NCBI RefSeq assembly: GCF_002797915.1
Contig: NZ_PGTY01000003.1
Coordinates: 310,001-374,000 of the forward strand
From: Yoonia maricola
GTDB taxonomy: Bacteria > Pseudomonadota > Alphaproteobacteria > Rhodobacterales > Rhodobacteraceae
Length of the DNA stretch: 64,000 bases
Direction of reading: 5' to 3'
Each line of letters opens with the position of its first letter. The first letter of the stretch is position 1. The translations under genes were made by a program, and so were the position numbers. The notes beneath the pieces are model-generated. The model saw only the letters and a list, made by a program, of their open reading frames with translations, was not told where the DNA came from and did not search any database. Below are positions 53,400 through 62,482 of this stretch, in pieces.

Positions 53400-53989
53400 T
53401 CACCTCGCTTGCGGATAGCGCTGGAAGACTGATCCGACAGCGGCAAATTCACGAAGGTCCAAGCCGGCGCTTCAGCCCGCCCCAAAATATGCGCTGCACG
53501 TCCGGGCAGGCGCGATTGCGCATAAACTCTTGCCGCCTTCGACATACGGGCCGATATCCGGTCACCGGGGCGCGCAACCACGCCAATCGGCACATTTTCC
53601 ATAATCCAACGCCAATCCTGCCAAAGATGGAACTGCGCCAGATTATCCGCACCCATCAGCCAGACAAACCGCACACCGGGATAGTGCTGTTGCAATGCGA
53701 CAAGCGTTTCAGCGGTGTACCGGGTGCCTATCCGTGCCTCGATATCCGTGATGGTCACACGCGGGTGCTGCATTATCGCACGGGCCGCCTGCATACGGTC
53801 TGCCAAAGGAGCGGGGCCATTTGCCTTTAACGGATTACCGGGTGACACCAGCCACCACAGCCGATCCAAACCAAACCGCTTCAATGCAACCTTTGAAATA
53901 TGTACATGGCCCGCATGTGGCGGATCAAAAGACCCACCCAAAAGGCCAATCACCTGACCAAACCGCGCAACTGGAAATGCAGCGGTCAT
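53393..53989 (-). CDS. nadD: Nicotinate-nucleotide adenylyltransferase
   Basis: This 198-residue enzyme joins ATP and nicotinate mononucleotide to make deamido-NAD. The nucleotidyltransferase motif [11 protein letters not shown] (18-28) and the second motif SSSAIR near the C-terminus are present. Length is normal. It overlaps dacB by a few bases; the pair order is common in alphaproteobacteria. Confidence 0.95.
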   Translation of the reverse strand: MTAAFPVARFGQVIGLLGGSFDPPHAGHVHISKVALKRFGLDRLWWLVSPGNPLKANGPAPLADRMQAARAIMQHPRVTITDIEARIGTRYTAETLVALQQHYPGVRFVWLMGADNLAQFHLWQDWRWIMENVPIGVVARPGDRISARMSKAARVYAQSRLPGRAAHILGRAEAPAWTFVNLPLSDQSSSAIRKRGEW

Positions 53990-54109
53990 GGAAAATTCGG
54001 CTTGAGATGAATGGCAGGAAAAAATGGTATCGGCATTATTTGACTAAAGCTTGGTTTCATTTGCTCCGTAGTAGCCATTCCAATGCCAGGACTGTCAATG
54101 CGTCCCGTG

Positions 54110-54706
54110 CTATTTGGCTCTGAGACGATAACGTGTCGCGGTCAGCTGATCAGAAACTGCGCTGGTTTTGCTATCAATAAACCCGCGCCCACGCATATGG
54201 GTACGGATCATTGTATCGCCAACGGTGGCAGCTTTGCCTTTGGGGTTTATCATCCAGACATGCTTATCAGGATGAGCAAGCGCAAGATTACTAGCGGCCT
54301 CCAAATCAGGTACCTCCGTCAGGACTGCAATCAGTATAGAAGCCTGCTGCGGTTCGTTCACGGTGGCGTCGGCCAAGGCATCTTGCAATGGCGCGTCCTC
54401 ATATGCGCCCGACACATAGGCCGGGTCTTGCGAAGACACCCCAAGCTTCTCGGCCAAGGTCGGCGGTTTTTTCAACAACGCCTTTTGCCAGCGCGCCGCT
54501 TCGGGCAACCCCATTTCTATCATCAATTCAGGGCCATCTATCGCCACGCACACTCCCTCATCCACGAGGGTGACACCCGTAATCTGCCCCCGTGGAATAT
54601 CAATCCTCATCGCACCACGAAGTCGTAAAGATATGGAATCCAAATGTAATTTTGCCTCAGCTACATGACCCTCCCAATAACAGACTGCGACCGTTTCACG
54701 TCCCAT
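54110..54706 (-). CDS. DUF3052-like protein of unknown function
   Basis: This 198-residue protein has a beta-rich N-terminal half (AVCYWEGHVAEAKLHLDSISLRLRG) and a C-terminal half ending NPKGKAATVGDTMIRTHMRGRGFIDSKTSAVSDQLTATRYRLR, quoted in part, which recalls DUF3052 proteins. The first half could be a PH-like or inorganic-ion domain. I do not know the function. ATG at 54706. It is divergent from the aldo-keto reductase operon. Confidence 0.75.
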   Translation of the reverse strand: MGRETVAVCYWEGHVAEAKLHLDSISLRLRGAMRIDIPRGQITGVTLVDEGVCVAIDGPELMIEMGLPEAARWQKALLKKPPTLAEKLGVSSQDPAYVSGAYEDAPLQDALADATVNEPQQASILIAVLTEVPDLEAASNLALAHPDKHVWMINPKGKAATVGDTMIRTHMRGRGFIDSKTSAVSDQLTATRYRLRAK

Positions 54707-54765
54707 CGTGCTCTCCAATATCACCACGTCTTTTCATCATATCACAGCCATGCCAAAGTTCTGAA

Positions 54766-55698
54766 ATGACCGATTTGACAACGCGCAATGGCGCCCCGCT
54801 TTCAAGGCTCACCTTCGGTGCGATGCAGTTTGGCGGCAAGGCCAACCGGACCGAAAGCACGGCGATGTTTGAGGCCGCATATAACAGCGGCGTCAATCAC
54901 TTTGATACGGCCGTCATCTATACTGATGGCGCATCCGAGACGATCTTGGGTGACCTGATCAAGCCTATGCGCGACGACATCTATCTTGCAACAAAGGCAG
55001 GCTATGCAGGGGGCGCCTCTCGTGCCAACATCCTTTCGCATTTCGATACATCCCGCACGCGCCTGAATGAGGATGCGGTCGATCTGCTTTACATGCACCG
55101 CTTTGACAATGACACCCCACTTGAAGACACGTTTCACACCTTGGCAGAACTGCAATCCCAAGGGATGATCCGGCACATCGGCGTGTCGAACTATGCCGCA
55201 TGGCAGGTGATGAAGGCGCAGGCGGTGGCTCAGTCCTTTGATACCAAAATCGACGTGATCCAGCCCATGTACAATCTTGTCAAACGGCAAAGCGAGGTTG
55301 AACTGTTCCCGATGGCCGCCGACCAAGGCATCACCGTCGCCCCCTATTCGCCCTTGGGCGGCGGGCTTTTAACTGGCAAATATACCCAAGGCGGCACAGG
55401 ACGCCTGACCGAAGACCCACGCTATAAGGCGCGCTATGACCAAGACTGGATGCATGAAACGGCCGGAAGACTGGATGCATTGGGCGCTGATCTGGGCATC
55501 AACCCCGCCACGCTTGCTGTTGCTTGGGCGGCAGGGCATGCCGTGCATCCGCTTCCCATCATTTCGGCACGCTCAGCGGCACAATTGGCACCATCACTCG
55601 CCGCAATGTCGTTCGAAATGACACCGGACCTTTACGATCAAATCACGGCGCTCAGCATCACACCGCCCCCCGCGACAGACAGGCTTGAAGAGCAATGA
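54766..55698 (+). CDS. Aldo/keto reductase
   Basis: This 310-residue NADPH-dependent reductase has the AKR barrel: LTFGAMQFGGKAN at the start, catalytic Asp47, Tyr52 and Lys77 (HFDTAVIYTDGASE and LATKAGY), DLLYMHRFD, IRHIGVSNY and TVAPYSPLGGGLLTGKY. It is related to AKR family 12-like reductases. It is the first gene of a three-gene operon with an FAD oxidase and a GNAT gene, joined by ATGA overlaps. Confidence 0.92.
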   Translation: MTDLTTRNGAPLSRLTFGAMQFGGKANRTESTAMFEAAYNSGVNHFDTAVIYTDGASETILGDLIKPMRDDIYLATKAGYAGGASRANILSHFDTSRTRLNEDAVDLLYMHRFDNDTPLEDTFHTLAELQSQGMIRHIGVSNYAAWQVMKAQAVAQSFDTKIDVIQPMYNLVKRQSEVELFPMAADQGITVAPYSPLGGGLLTGKYTQGGTGRLTEDPRYKARYDQDWMHETAGRLDALGADLGINPATLAVAWAAGHAVHPLPIISARSAAQLAPSLAAMSFEMTPDLYDQITALSITPPPATDRLEEQ

Positions 55699-56765
55699 TC
55701 GATTTTCTGATTATCGGCGGCGGCATTGCAGGCGTCTCTGCCGCAGCGCGCCTGTCTCAGCTTGGGAGCGTCACGCTGCTGGAAGGGGAGGACGCGCTGG
55801 CCTATCATGCGTCCGGCCGGTCCGCTGCGATGTTTGAGCAAAACTACGGCAAGCCGTCCACGGTCATGCTGAACAAAGCCAGCCAAGCATTTCATGAAAA
55901 GGCGGATGTCTTGAGCCCGCGTGGCTTGATGCTGATCGGGACCGCGGCCACAGCCGATGCCTTTGATGCTGACCAAAAAGATATGCAACTTGACCCGATC
56001 AGCCTGCAAGACGCCAGAGACATGCTGCCGATCCTTGATACGGGGCTTGTTGATCGCGCTGCATACCATGCATCCGCATGGGACATTGATACCGATAAGC
56101 TGATCCAAACCTTCGCGCGCAGCGCCCGCGCCAACGGTGCAACAATCCATACAAAGACATGTGTTGATGGGATCAGACGGATCAATACCGGCTGGGTGGT
56201 CAGCGCCGGGGACACAGAATTTAAGGTCCGCAATCTGGTGAATGCGGCAGGGGGGTGGGTCGATCCCATCGCTGAAATGGCGGGTATTGCGCCACTTGGC
56301 TTTACCCCGCTGCGCCGGTCCATGGCGCGTATCCCTGCACCCGGCGCACATAACGTCAGCATATGGCCGATGCTGTTTGGCCCCGGAGAAAACTGGTACG
56401 CCAAACCCGACGCAGGCGCGCTGATCGTGTCGCCCGCCGAAGAAGACCCGACAACGCCGCATGACGCTTACGCCGATGACATCGTACTCGCAGAAGGCTT
56501 GGCGCGCTATGAGGCGCATGTCACAGAACCGGTCACGCGCCTGTTGAGTTCCTGGGCCGGGCTGCGCACATTTTCACCAGACCGGACCCTTGTTCTAGGC
56601 CCTGATCCACGCGATCCCAGTTTCATCTGGTGTGCGGGACAGGGTGGATATGGGATGCAATCGGCACCCGGCGCCAGCCAACTGCTTGCTGATCTGGTAA
56701 GCGGAGCCCGATCAGAGCTTCCCGAAGACACGATTGCGGCGCTATCACCACAGAGGTTTGCATGA
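55695..56765 (+). CDS. FAD-dependent oxidoreductase (DAO family)
   Basis: This 356-residue flavoenzyme begins with the FAD dinucleotide motif FLIIGGGIAGVSAAARLS and LLEGEDALAYHASGRSAAMF, then shows the DAO-family pattern near VNAAGGWVDPIAEMAGI and WCAGQGGYGMQSAPGASQ. It would oxidise an amine or D-amino acid, releasing imine and peroxide. It overlaps both neighbours by 4 bp, so the triad AKR / FAD oxidase / GNAT is one transcript. Confidence 0.91.
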   Translation: MIDFLIIGGGIAGVSAAARLSQLGSVTLLEGEDALAYHASGRSAAMFEQNYGKPSTVMLNKASQAFHEKADVLSPRGLMLIGTAATADAFDADQKDMQLDPISLQDARDMLPILDTGLVDRAAYHASAWDIDTDKLIQTFARSARANGATIHTKTCVDGIRRINTGWVVSAGDTEFKVRNLVNAAGGWVDPIAEMAGIAPLGFTPLRRSMARIPAPGAHNVSIWPMLFGPGENWYAKPDAGALIVSPAEEDPTTPHDAYADDIVLAEGLARYEAHVTEPVTRLLSSWAGLRTFSPDRTLVLGPDPRDPSFIWCAGQGGYGMQSAPGASQLLADLVSGARSELPEDTIAALSPQRFA

Positions 56766-57475
56766 CCGATCACTTCAACGCGCACGGCCAGCCTATTGGC
56801 GCCCCAGTTTCCGACTGGACCGGATGTGACCCGATCCCGCGCACACCAATGCACGGGAGCAGTTGCGACGTGGTTCCGCTTGAAAGACAGCATAGCGCCG
56901 CACTGCATACCGCCTTTTCTCAAGACGAAAGCGGGGCACTTTGGACTTACATGCCGACCGGCCCGTTCCAATCCGAGAGCGACTATGCGGCTTGGGTCGC
57001 GCAGGCGGCCGACAGTCAAGACCCACTCTTTTTCGCGATCATCGGTAAATCAAACGGTCAGGCCGTTGGCGTCGCCAGCTTCTTGCGCATCCAACCTGAA
57101 AACGGTGTGGCAGAGGTGGGCTACATCACCTTTGCCCCCGCGCTGCAACGGACCGTCATGGCGACCGAGGCAATGTATCTGATGATGAAACGCGTTATGG
57201 GTGAGTTAGGCTATCGCCGTTACGAATGGAAATGCGATGCGCTGAATGCGCCATCCCGGGCGGCGGCAGCGCGGCTGGGATTTCAATATGATGGGCTGTT
57301 CAAACAAGCGCGGGTTTACAAAGGGCGCAACCGCGATACGGCTTGGTTTTCAATCCTTGATCGTGATTGGCCTGCGCTGCAAAGGGGATATGAAGCATGG
57401 CTTAATCCGGCGAACTTTGACGCCCACGGCCGACAGCGGGCATCACTTCAGGCGTGCATTGCCAGACCAGATTAA
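56762..57475 (+). CDS. GNAT N-acetyltransferase (RimJ-like), last gene of the operon
   Basis: This 237-residue protein has an Acetyltransf_3 core with EVGYITFAPALQRTVMATEAMYLMMKRVM and the late motif EWKCDALNAPSRAAAARLGF, and a long C-terminus DTAWFSILDRDWPALQRGYEAWL. It may acetylate an amine related to the oxidase substrate, for example in detoxification. It overlaps the oxidase gene by ATGA. A 26-bp palindrome follows. Confidence 0.88.
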   Translation: MTDHFNAHGQPIGAPVSDWTGCDPIPRTPMHGSSCDVVPLERQHSAALHTAFSQDESGALWTYMPTGPFQSESDYAAWVAQAADSQDPLFFAIIGKSNGQAVGVASFLRIQPENGVAEVGYITFAPALQRTVMATEAMYLMMKRVMGELGYRRYEWKCDALNAPSRAAAARLGFQYDGLFKQARVYKGRNRDTAWFSILDRDWPALQRGYEAWLNPANFDAHGRQRASLQACIARPD

Positions 57476-57507
57476 ACAAAGCGAAAGCGGAACCGCCTTG
57501 CCGAAAA

Positions 57508-57533
57508 GTAAGGTGGGTTTAAACCCACCTTAC
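57508..57533. repeat. 26-bp palindromic repeat, copy 3
   Basis: The halves GTAAGGTGGGTTT and AAACCCACCTTAC are a perfect palindrome. It lies between the convergent GNAT and dehydrogenase genes, 33 bp and 14 bp from their stops, and probably ends transcription from both sides. Confidence 0.9.
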
Positions 57534-57546
57534 ATCGCCGCATCTG

Positions 57547-60042
57547 TTAACCATCCACGCGGATCGTAGTGTTTTTCGGATCGTAGGGACTGTCCTCGAC
57601 AATCTCGGCATTCCACAACTGATCCAGCATCTTGACCTGCAGCTTTGTGCCCACCTCTGCCAGTTCCGGCTTCACATACCCCATACCAATCGACTTCTCG
57701 AAAACCACCGAATACCCCCCCGAGGTCAGACGCCCCACGCGCGTGCCATCCACCCCATAAAGCGCCTCGCGCCCCCAAGGATCGGCATCTGTCGGTCCAT
57801 CAATCAGCAGTGTCACACATTTGGAGCGGATGCCGGTCGCTTCCATCGCCGCCTTCCCGTTGAAGTCCTTAGACAAGTCCACAAATCGCGGCAGATCGGC
57901 CTCCAGCGGCGTCGCATCACGCCCCAGTTCCGTCCCAAAGGCGCGGTAAGACTTCTCTTGCCGCAGCCAGTTTTGCGCCCGTGCACCGACCAGCTTCATG
58001 CCATATGGTTGGCCCGCTTTTTCAAGAAGATCAAAGAGGTAGTTTTGCATCTCAATGGGGTGATGCAATTCCCACCCCAATTCACCGGTATAGGCAACAC
58101 GGATCGCATTGACCGGGCACATGCCCAGCTCAATCGGCTTGGCAGATAACCACGGGAAGCGCTTGTTGGATAGCGCCGTGGCGGGGTCCGCATCCTTGAT
58201 CACCGCGTTCAGCACGTCGCGCGACTTGGGGCCAGCAATCGCAAAGACCCCCCATTGCGTCGTGACATCCTGCTCGTTGATGCGCCCGAACTCTTCTTCC
58301 TTCTCCATCACAGCCTTGTAAAGGAAATCCTGATCATAAGCGTGCCAGCCACCGGCCGACACGAGGTAATAATCATCCTCGGCCAATCGGACGATGGTGA
58401 ACTCGGTCCTGGTCGTCCCATGATCGGTCAACGCATAGGTCAGATTGATACGCCCCACACGCGGCAATTTGTTTGTCGTAAACCAATCCAGAAACGCCGT
58501 CGCCCCCGGCCCGCTGATGCGGTGTTTGGCAAAGGCTGTGGCGTCGATCAGACCAACGCCCTGACGAATAGCCTTGGCCTCCTCCACCGCATATTGCCAC
58601 CAGCCACCACGACGGAAAGACCGGCTTGCCTTGTCGTCAAATTCGGCCGGGGCAAAGTAGTTCGGCCGCTCCCACCCGTTCACAAATCCAAACTGCGCCC
58701 CGCGTTCTTTCTGCCGGTCATAAGCAGGCGACGTGCGCAAAGGGCGGCAGGCTGGCCGCTCTTCATCCGGATGGTGCAGGACATAGACGTGGTCGTAGCA
58801 TTCTTCATTCTTGCGCGCTGCAAACTCGGTTGTCATCCAATCGCCGTAACGCTTGGGGTCAAGCGACGCCATGTCGATCTCTGCTTCACCATCAACCATC
58901 ATCTGGGCGAGGTAATAGCCTGTACCGCCCGCCGCAGTGATTCCAAAGGAAAAACCTTCGGCCAGCCACATGTTCTTAAGCCCCGGTGCCGGGCCAACAA
59001 GTGGATTACCATCGGGCGTGTAGCAAATTGGACCGTTGAAATCGTCCTTCAGCCCGCTGTCCTCGCAAGAGGGAATGCGGTGGATCATCGCCATATATTG
59101 CTCTTCAATCCGCTCCAGATCGAGCGGAAAGAGATCAGCACGGAAACTATCAGGCACACCATATTCAAAGACCGCTGGCGCGCCCTTTTCATAAACACCC
59201 AAAATCCAACCACCACGTTCCTCGCGCACGTAAGACTGTGCATCAGCATCGCGCACAACAGGATGTTCCACATTGCCGGCAGCGCGGAACGCTTCCAGCG
59301 CGGGGTCTTTGTCCATGACGATAAACTGGTGTTCCACCGGGATCGCGGGGATCTTTATGCCAAGCTTCTTGGCAGTCGTCTGCGCATGGTTGCCCGATGC
59401 GGTCACAACATGCTCTGCGGTGATGACAATCTGCTCATCCGAGGGCACAAGGTTGCCGCCCTTCTCGACCATCTTCGTGCAGGTGACTTCCCAAGCCTCA
59501 CCGGTCCATTCAAAGGCATCCGCCTGCCATTTCCGCTCAATCATAACACCACGCTGGCGCGCGCCCTTGGCCATGGCCTGCGTGACATCTGCAGGGTTAA
59601 TGTAGCCGTCAGTATGGTGGTAAAGCGCGCCCTTCAAATCCTCTGTGCGGATCAAAGGCCATTTCGCCTTAATCTCATCCGGTGTCATCCAGACGTAAGG
59701 CACATCGCAGGTCTCGGCTGTGGAAGCATAAAGCATATATTCATCCATCCGTTCCTGTGTCTGCGCCATGCGCAGATTGCCAACCACGGCAAAACCGGCG
59801 TTCAGACCCGTTTCTTCCTCAAGCGACTTGTAAAAATCGACCGAGTATTTGTGGATATGTGTCGTTGCAAAGGACATGTTGAACAAGGGGAGCAGGCCCG
59901 CCGCGTGCCAAGTCGAACCAGACGTCAGCTCATCCCGTTCAAGCAGCATCACATCGTCCCAGCCTGCCTTGGCCAGATGGTAGGCAATCGATGTGCCAAC
60001 AGCGCCACCACCGACGACCAATGCTTTGACTTGCGTTTTCAT
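57547..60042 (-). CDS. FAD-dependent dimethylglycine/sarcosine dehydrogenase with GcvT domain
   Basis: This 831-residue enzyme has an FAD domain (VVGGGAVGTSIAYHLAKAG, 9-27), the SGSTWHAAG loop whose His47 corresponds to the covalent FAD link of dimethylglycine dehydrogenases, a middle FAO_M domain, and a C-terminal GcvT (tetrahydrofolate) part with YTGELGWELHHPIEMQNY and LRQEKSYRAFG. It would demethylate dimethylglycine or sarcosine, passing the one-carbon unit to folate. In this group such genes serve glycine betaine or choline use. The ATG at 60042 follows AGGGGA. Confidence 0.93.
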   Translation of the reverse strand: MKTQVKALVVGGGAVGTSIAYHLAKAGWDDVMLLERDELTSGSTWHAAGLLPLFNMSFATTHIHKYSVDFYKSLEEETGLNAGFAVVGNLRMAQTQERMDEYMLYASTAETCDVPYVWMTPDEIKAKWPLIRTEDLKGALYHHTDGYINPADVTQAMAKGARQRGVMIERKWQADAFEWTGEAWEVTCTKMVEKGGNLVPSDEQIVITAEHVVTASGNHAQTTAKKLGIKIPAIPVEHQFIVMDKDPALEAFRAAGNVEHPVVRDADAQSYVREERGGWILGVYEKGAPAVFEYGVPDSFRADLFPLDLERIEEQYMAMIHRIPSCEDSGLKDDFNGPICYTPDGNPLVGPAPGLKNMWLAEGFSFGITAAGGTGYYLAQMMVDGEAEIDMASLDPKRYGDWMTTEFAARKNEECYDHVYVLHHPDEERPACRPLRTSPAYDRQKERGAQFGFVNGWERPNYFAPAEFDDKASRSFRRGGWWQYAVEEAKAIRQGVGLIDATAFAKHRISGPGATAFLDWFTTNKLPRVGRINLTYALTDHGTTRTEFTIVRLAEDDYYLVSAGGWHAYDQDFLYKAVMEKEEEFGRINEQDVTTQWGVFAIAGPKSRDVLNAVIKDADPATALSNKRFPWLSAKPIELGMCPVNAIRVAYTGELGWELHHPIEMQNYLFDLLEKAGQPYGMKLVGARAQNWLRQEKSYRAFGTELGRDATPLEADLPRFVDLSKDFNGKAAMEATGIRSKCVTLLIDGPTDADPWGREALYGVDGTRVGRLTSGGYSVVFEKSIGMGYVKPELAEVGTKLQVKMLDQLWNAEIVEDSPYDPKNTTIRVDG

Positions 60043-60206
60043 GATGACGATTCCCCTTGGCATCCTTGGCGCTAATTTGCGCGAAACCGCCGCCGAGAGA
60101 AAGAACCAGCCGACCGGATACGGCGCAAAACCGACAAGGGTCAGGGTTTCCCGACTGGGCAGAAAGCACCAATCATGGTTCGCTTTTACCATTTGGAGGT
60201 ATTGTG

Positions 60207-60860
60207 ATGACGATTTACAGACTGAAAGATGCCGCAACGCTGGCCGAAGCCAGCTACAAAGCGGGGCGGATTGTAAGCCCCCGCGTCATCAAGTCTCTGG
60301 ACCACGACGATGTGCAAGCCCATCTGCTGGACGGCAATATCTTACTGTTGCCCGGATCAAATTCGGTACGGGACTACGTGAAATTCAACCTCCGCCCACT
60401 GCGGTTAGGTGGTCAGCAGTTTGTGCTAAAGCACGCGACCGACAGCGAAAAAGGGGCGTCTGGCACGAAATGGCATCAGGGCTTCTTGCGCTATGCAGTT
60501 GAGATTTTTGAGTGGCTGAAGACAGAGAACGTGGGTCCAAACTATATCATAGGGCATTCACTTGGTGCGGCTGCCGCGCAAATTTTGTCCAAGACCTACA
60601 ACGCCCCCGCCATCGGCTTTGCCGCCCCACGCCCAAAGTGGAGCAAACACGGCGTTGTTCGAGATGGGCGCTGCCTTTTGGTGAACCGCACCGACGATCC
60701 CGTGCCAAAGGTGCCCTCAACCTATCACCACATGGGCCAAACAAAACTGTTCAAATCAGCAAAGCATCAAACGCTTTTCGCGCATTCGATGCGGCACTAC
60801 ATCGACATCATCGAAGAGGACAATAAATTCAAAACCTTGCCCGAAACCTGGGGTGGTTAA
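60207..60860 (+). CDS. Lipase/alpha-beta hydrolase
   Basis: This 217-residue hydrolase has the nucleophile elbow GHSLGAAAA with Ser118, a late Asp in NRTDDPVPK and a His near YHHMG, resembling class 3 lipases. There is no signal peptide, so it is cytoplasmic. GGAGG precedes the ATG at 60207 (a GTG one codon earlier is possible). It is divergent from the dimethylglycine dehydrogenase and overlaps the next convergent gene by 4 bp. Confidence 0.85.
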   Translation: MTIYRLKDAATLAEASYKAGRIVSPRVIKSLDHDDVQAHLLDGNILLLPGSNSVRDYVKFNLRPLRLGGQQFVLKHATDSEKGASGTKWHQGFLRYAVEIFEWLKTENVGPNYIIGHSLGAAAAQILSKTYNAPAIGFAAPRPKWSKHGVVRDGRCLLVNRTDDPVPKVPSTYHHMGQTKLFKSAKHQTLFAHSMRHYIDIIEEDNKFKTLPETWGG

Positions 60861-61843
60861 AGCATCGCCGGGACCACCAGATCAGGCGGCCTGTGCCCAT
60901 CGGCAAAAGTCTTGATATTCACGATCACCTTCTCGCCCATTTCGATCCGGCCTTCGAGGGTGGCAGATCCCATATGTGGCAGCAAAATCGCATTGGGGAG
61001 CGCTTGCAAACGCGGGTTAATCTCATGTCCGCGCTCGAACACATCCAGACCAGCACCCGCTATTTCACCTGCGCGCAGCATCCGTGTCAGCGCGTTTTCG
61101 TCGATCACCTCACCCCGTGAGGTATTCACGATCACTGCTTCGGGCTTCATCAGCTTGAGCCGCCGGGCGTTCATCAAATGAAACGTCGAAGGTGTGTGCG
61201 GACAGTTGATCGACAGGATATCAACGCGCGCCACCATCTGATCAAGGCTTTCCCAATATGTCGCGTCCAACTCTGCCTCGATCTCGGGACGTAGCCGTTT
61301 GCGGTTGTGATAGTGTACCTGCATGCCAAATGCCGCAGCACGCCGCGCCACGGCCTGACCGATCCGGCCCATACCCAGAATGCCAAGACGGCGGCCTTTG
61401 ATCCGCCCGCCCAGCATAGCGGTGGGTGCCCAGCCACCCCAGCTATCAGATTGGGCCACGCGGAACCCTTCGGCCATCCGGCGGGTGACACCCAAAATCA
61501 AAGCCATAACCATATCAGCTGTATCTTCTGTCACCACGCCCGGCGTATTGGATACATGGATGCCGCGTTGACGGGCGGTCGCCACATCAATGTGGTCCAC
61601 ACCCGCGCCAAAATTGGCAATCAGTTTGAGCTGATCACCCGCGCGACCCAATAGCTTCGCGTCAATCTGATCAGTGATCGTACAAACCAGAACATCGGCG
61701 CGCCCCATCGCTTCGGCCAATTGCTCGGTCGTCATCGGCGTGTCGTCTTCGCGCAATTCGACATCGAAAAGCTCTTTCAGGCGGGTTTCCACCACCTCAG
61801 GTAACCGTCGCGTCACGACAACACTTAGCTGCTTACCTGACAT
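60857..61843 (-). CDS. 2-hydroxyacid dehydrogenase (D-isomer family)
   Basis: This 328-residue NAD(P)-dependent dehydrogenase has the Rossmann loop LGILGMGRIGQAVARRAAAFG (quoted as LGILGMGRIG), the catalytic Arg243 (NTSRGEVIDE), Glu270 (DVFE) and His290 (LLPHMGS). It is close to glyoxylate/hydroxypyruvate or D-glycerate dehydrogenases. The start at 61843 follows GGGAGGGG. Its neighbour SH3 gene is divergent. Confidence 0.93.
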   Translation of the reverse strand: MSGKQLSVVVTRRLPEVVETRLKELFDVELREDDTPMTTEQLAEAMGRADVLVCTITDQIDAKLLGRAGDQLKLIANFGAGVDHIDVATARQRGIHVSNTPGVVTEDTADMVMALILGVTRRMAEGFRVAQSDSWGGWAPTAMLGGRIKGRRLGILGMGRIGQAVARRAAAFGMQVHYHNRKRLRPEIEAELDATYWESLDQMVARVDILSINCPHTPSTFHLMNARRLKLMKPEAVIVNTSRGEVIDENALTRMLRAGEIAGAGLDVFERGHEINPRLQALPNAILLPHMGSATLEGRIEMGEKVIVNIKTFADGHRPPDLVVPAML

Positions 61844-61951
61844 GCAATCCCCTCCCACGGGTTTTCAAATGAAGCCTGTCATGGCAGGTTGCGCGAAAGG
61901 GACGCGCAGCACAAGAACCGCGCGCAGCAAAAAGAGCAGTAAGGGTCAACA

Positions 61952-62482
61952 ATGGGTGCAGTTGCACTTTGGTTTCGGTTTTTTAACATCGCAGCCTTCG
62001 CGGTCATGATTGGTGCGGGCGCAATGTACGCGCAGCAAGGCGACGAAGGCCCTGCCATCGGCCCTGAAACCAACCTGCCCCTGCCGCGCTATGTCTCGCT
62101 GCGCGCGAGTGAGGCGAACGTCCGTCGTGGCCCATCCTTGTCTCATCGGATCGATTGGGTCTTTCAACGCCAAAGTATGCCACTGCAAGTGATCGCTGAA
62201 TACGGCCATTGGCGGCGGGTCATCGACCGCGATGGGCAAGGTGGCTGGGTGCATTACCGCATGCTCTCTGGCGCGCGCACAGTTGTGATTGAAGAACCAG
62301 AAACCGTTCTGCGCAGCCGCCCCGAACCGGGCGCACTCGAAAATGCAATGTTGGAGCCGGGCGTCGTTGCCCGGCTGGGTGATTGCAATCCCGAATGGTG
62401 CCAACTGACTGCGGGCGGCTACAAAGGTTGGGCGCTTAAAACCGCGTTATGGGGCGTATCGAACGCCGAAATCCGCGACTAG
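61952..62482 (+). CDS. SH3b-domain exported protein
   Basis: This 176-residue protein has a signal peptide-like head (MGAVALWFRFFNIAAFAVMIG) and two SH3b-like segments: SLRASEANVRRGPSLSHRIDWVFQRQSMPLQVIAE and VLRSRPEPGALENAMLEPGVVARLGDCNPEWCQLTAGGYKGW, both quoted in part by position 49-85 and 118-165. SH3b domains bind peptidoglycan or protein partners in the periplasm. The role is unknown. Its end overlaps the convergent M3 peptidase by 4 bp. Confidence 0.88.
   Translation: MGAVALWFRFFNIAAFAVMIGAGAMYAQQGDEGPAIGPETNLPLPRYVSLRASEANVRRGPSLSHRIDWVFQRQSMPLQVIAEYGHWRRVIDRDGQGGWVHYRMLSGARTVVIEEPETVLRSRPEPGALENAMLEPGVVARLGDCNPEWCQLTAGGYKGWALKTALWGVSNAEIRD

Noticed and set aside
58255-60075. 606-codon frame opposite the dimethylglycine dehydrogenase-like gene
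   Set aside because: Shadow frame in GC-rich DNA; the minus-strand gene has clear FAD and GcvT motifs.
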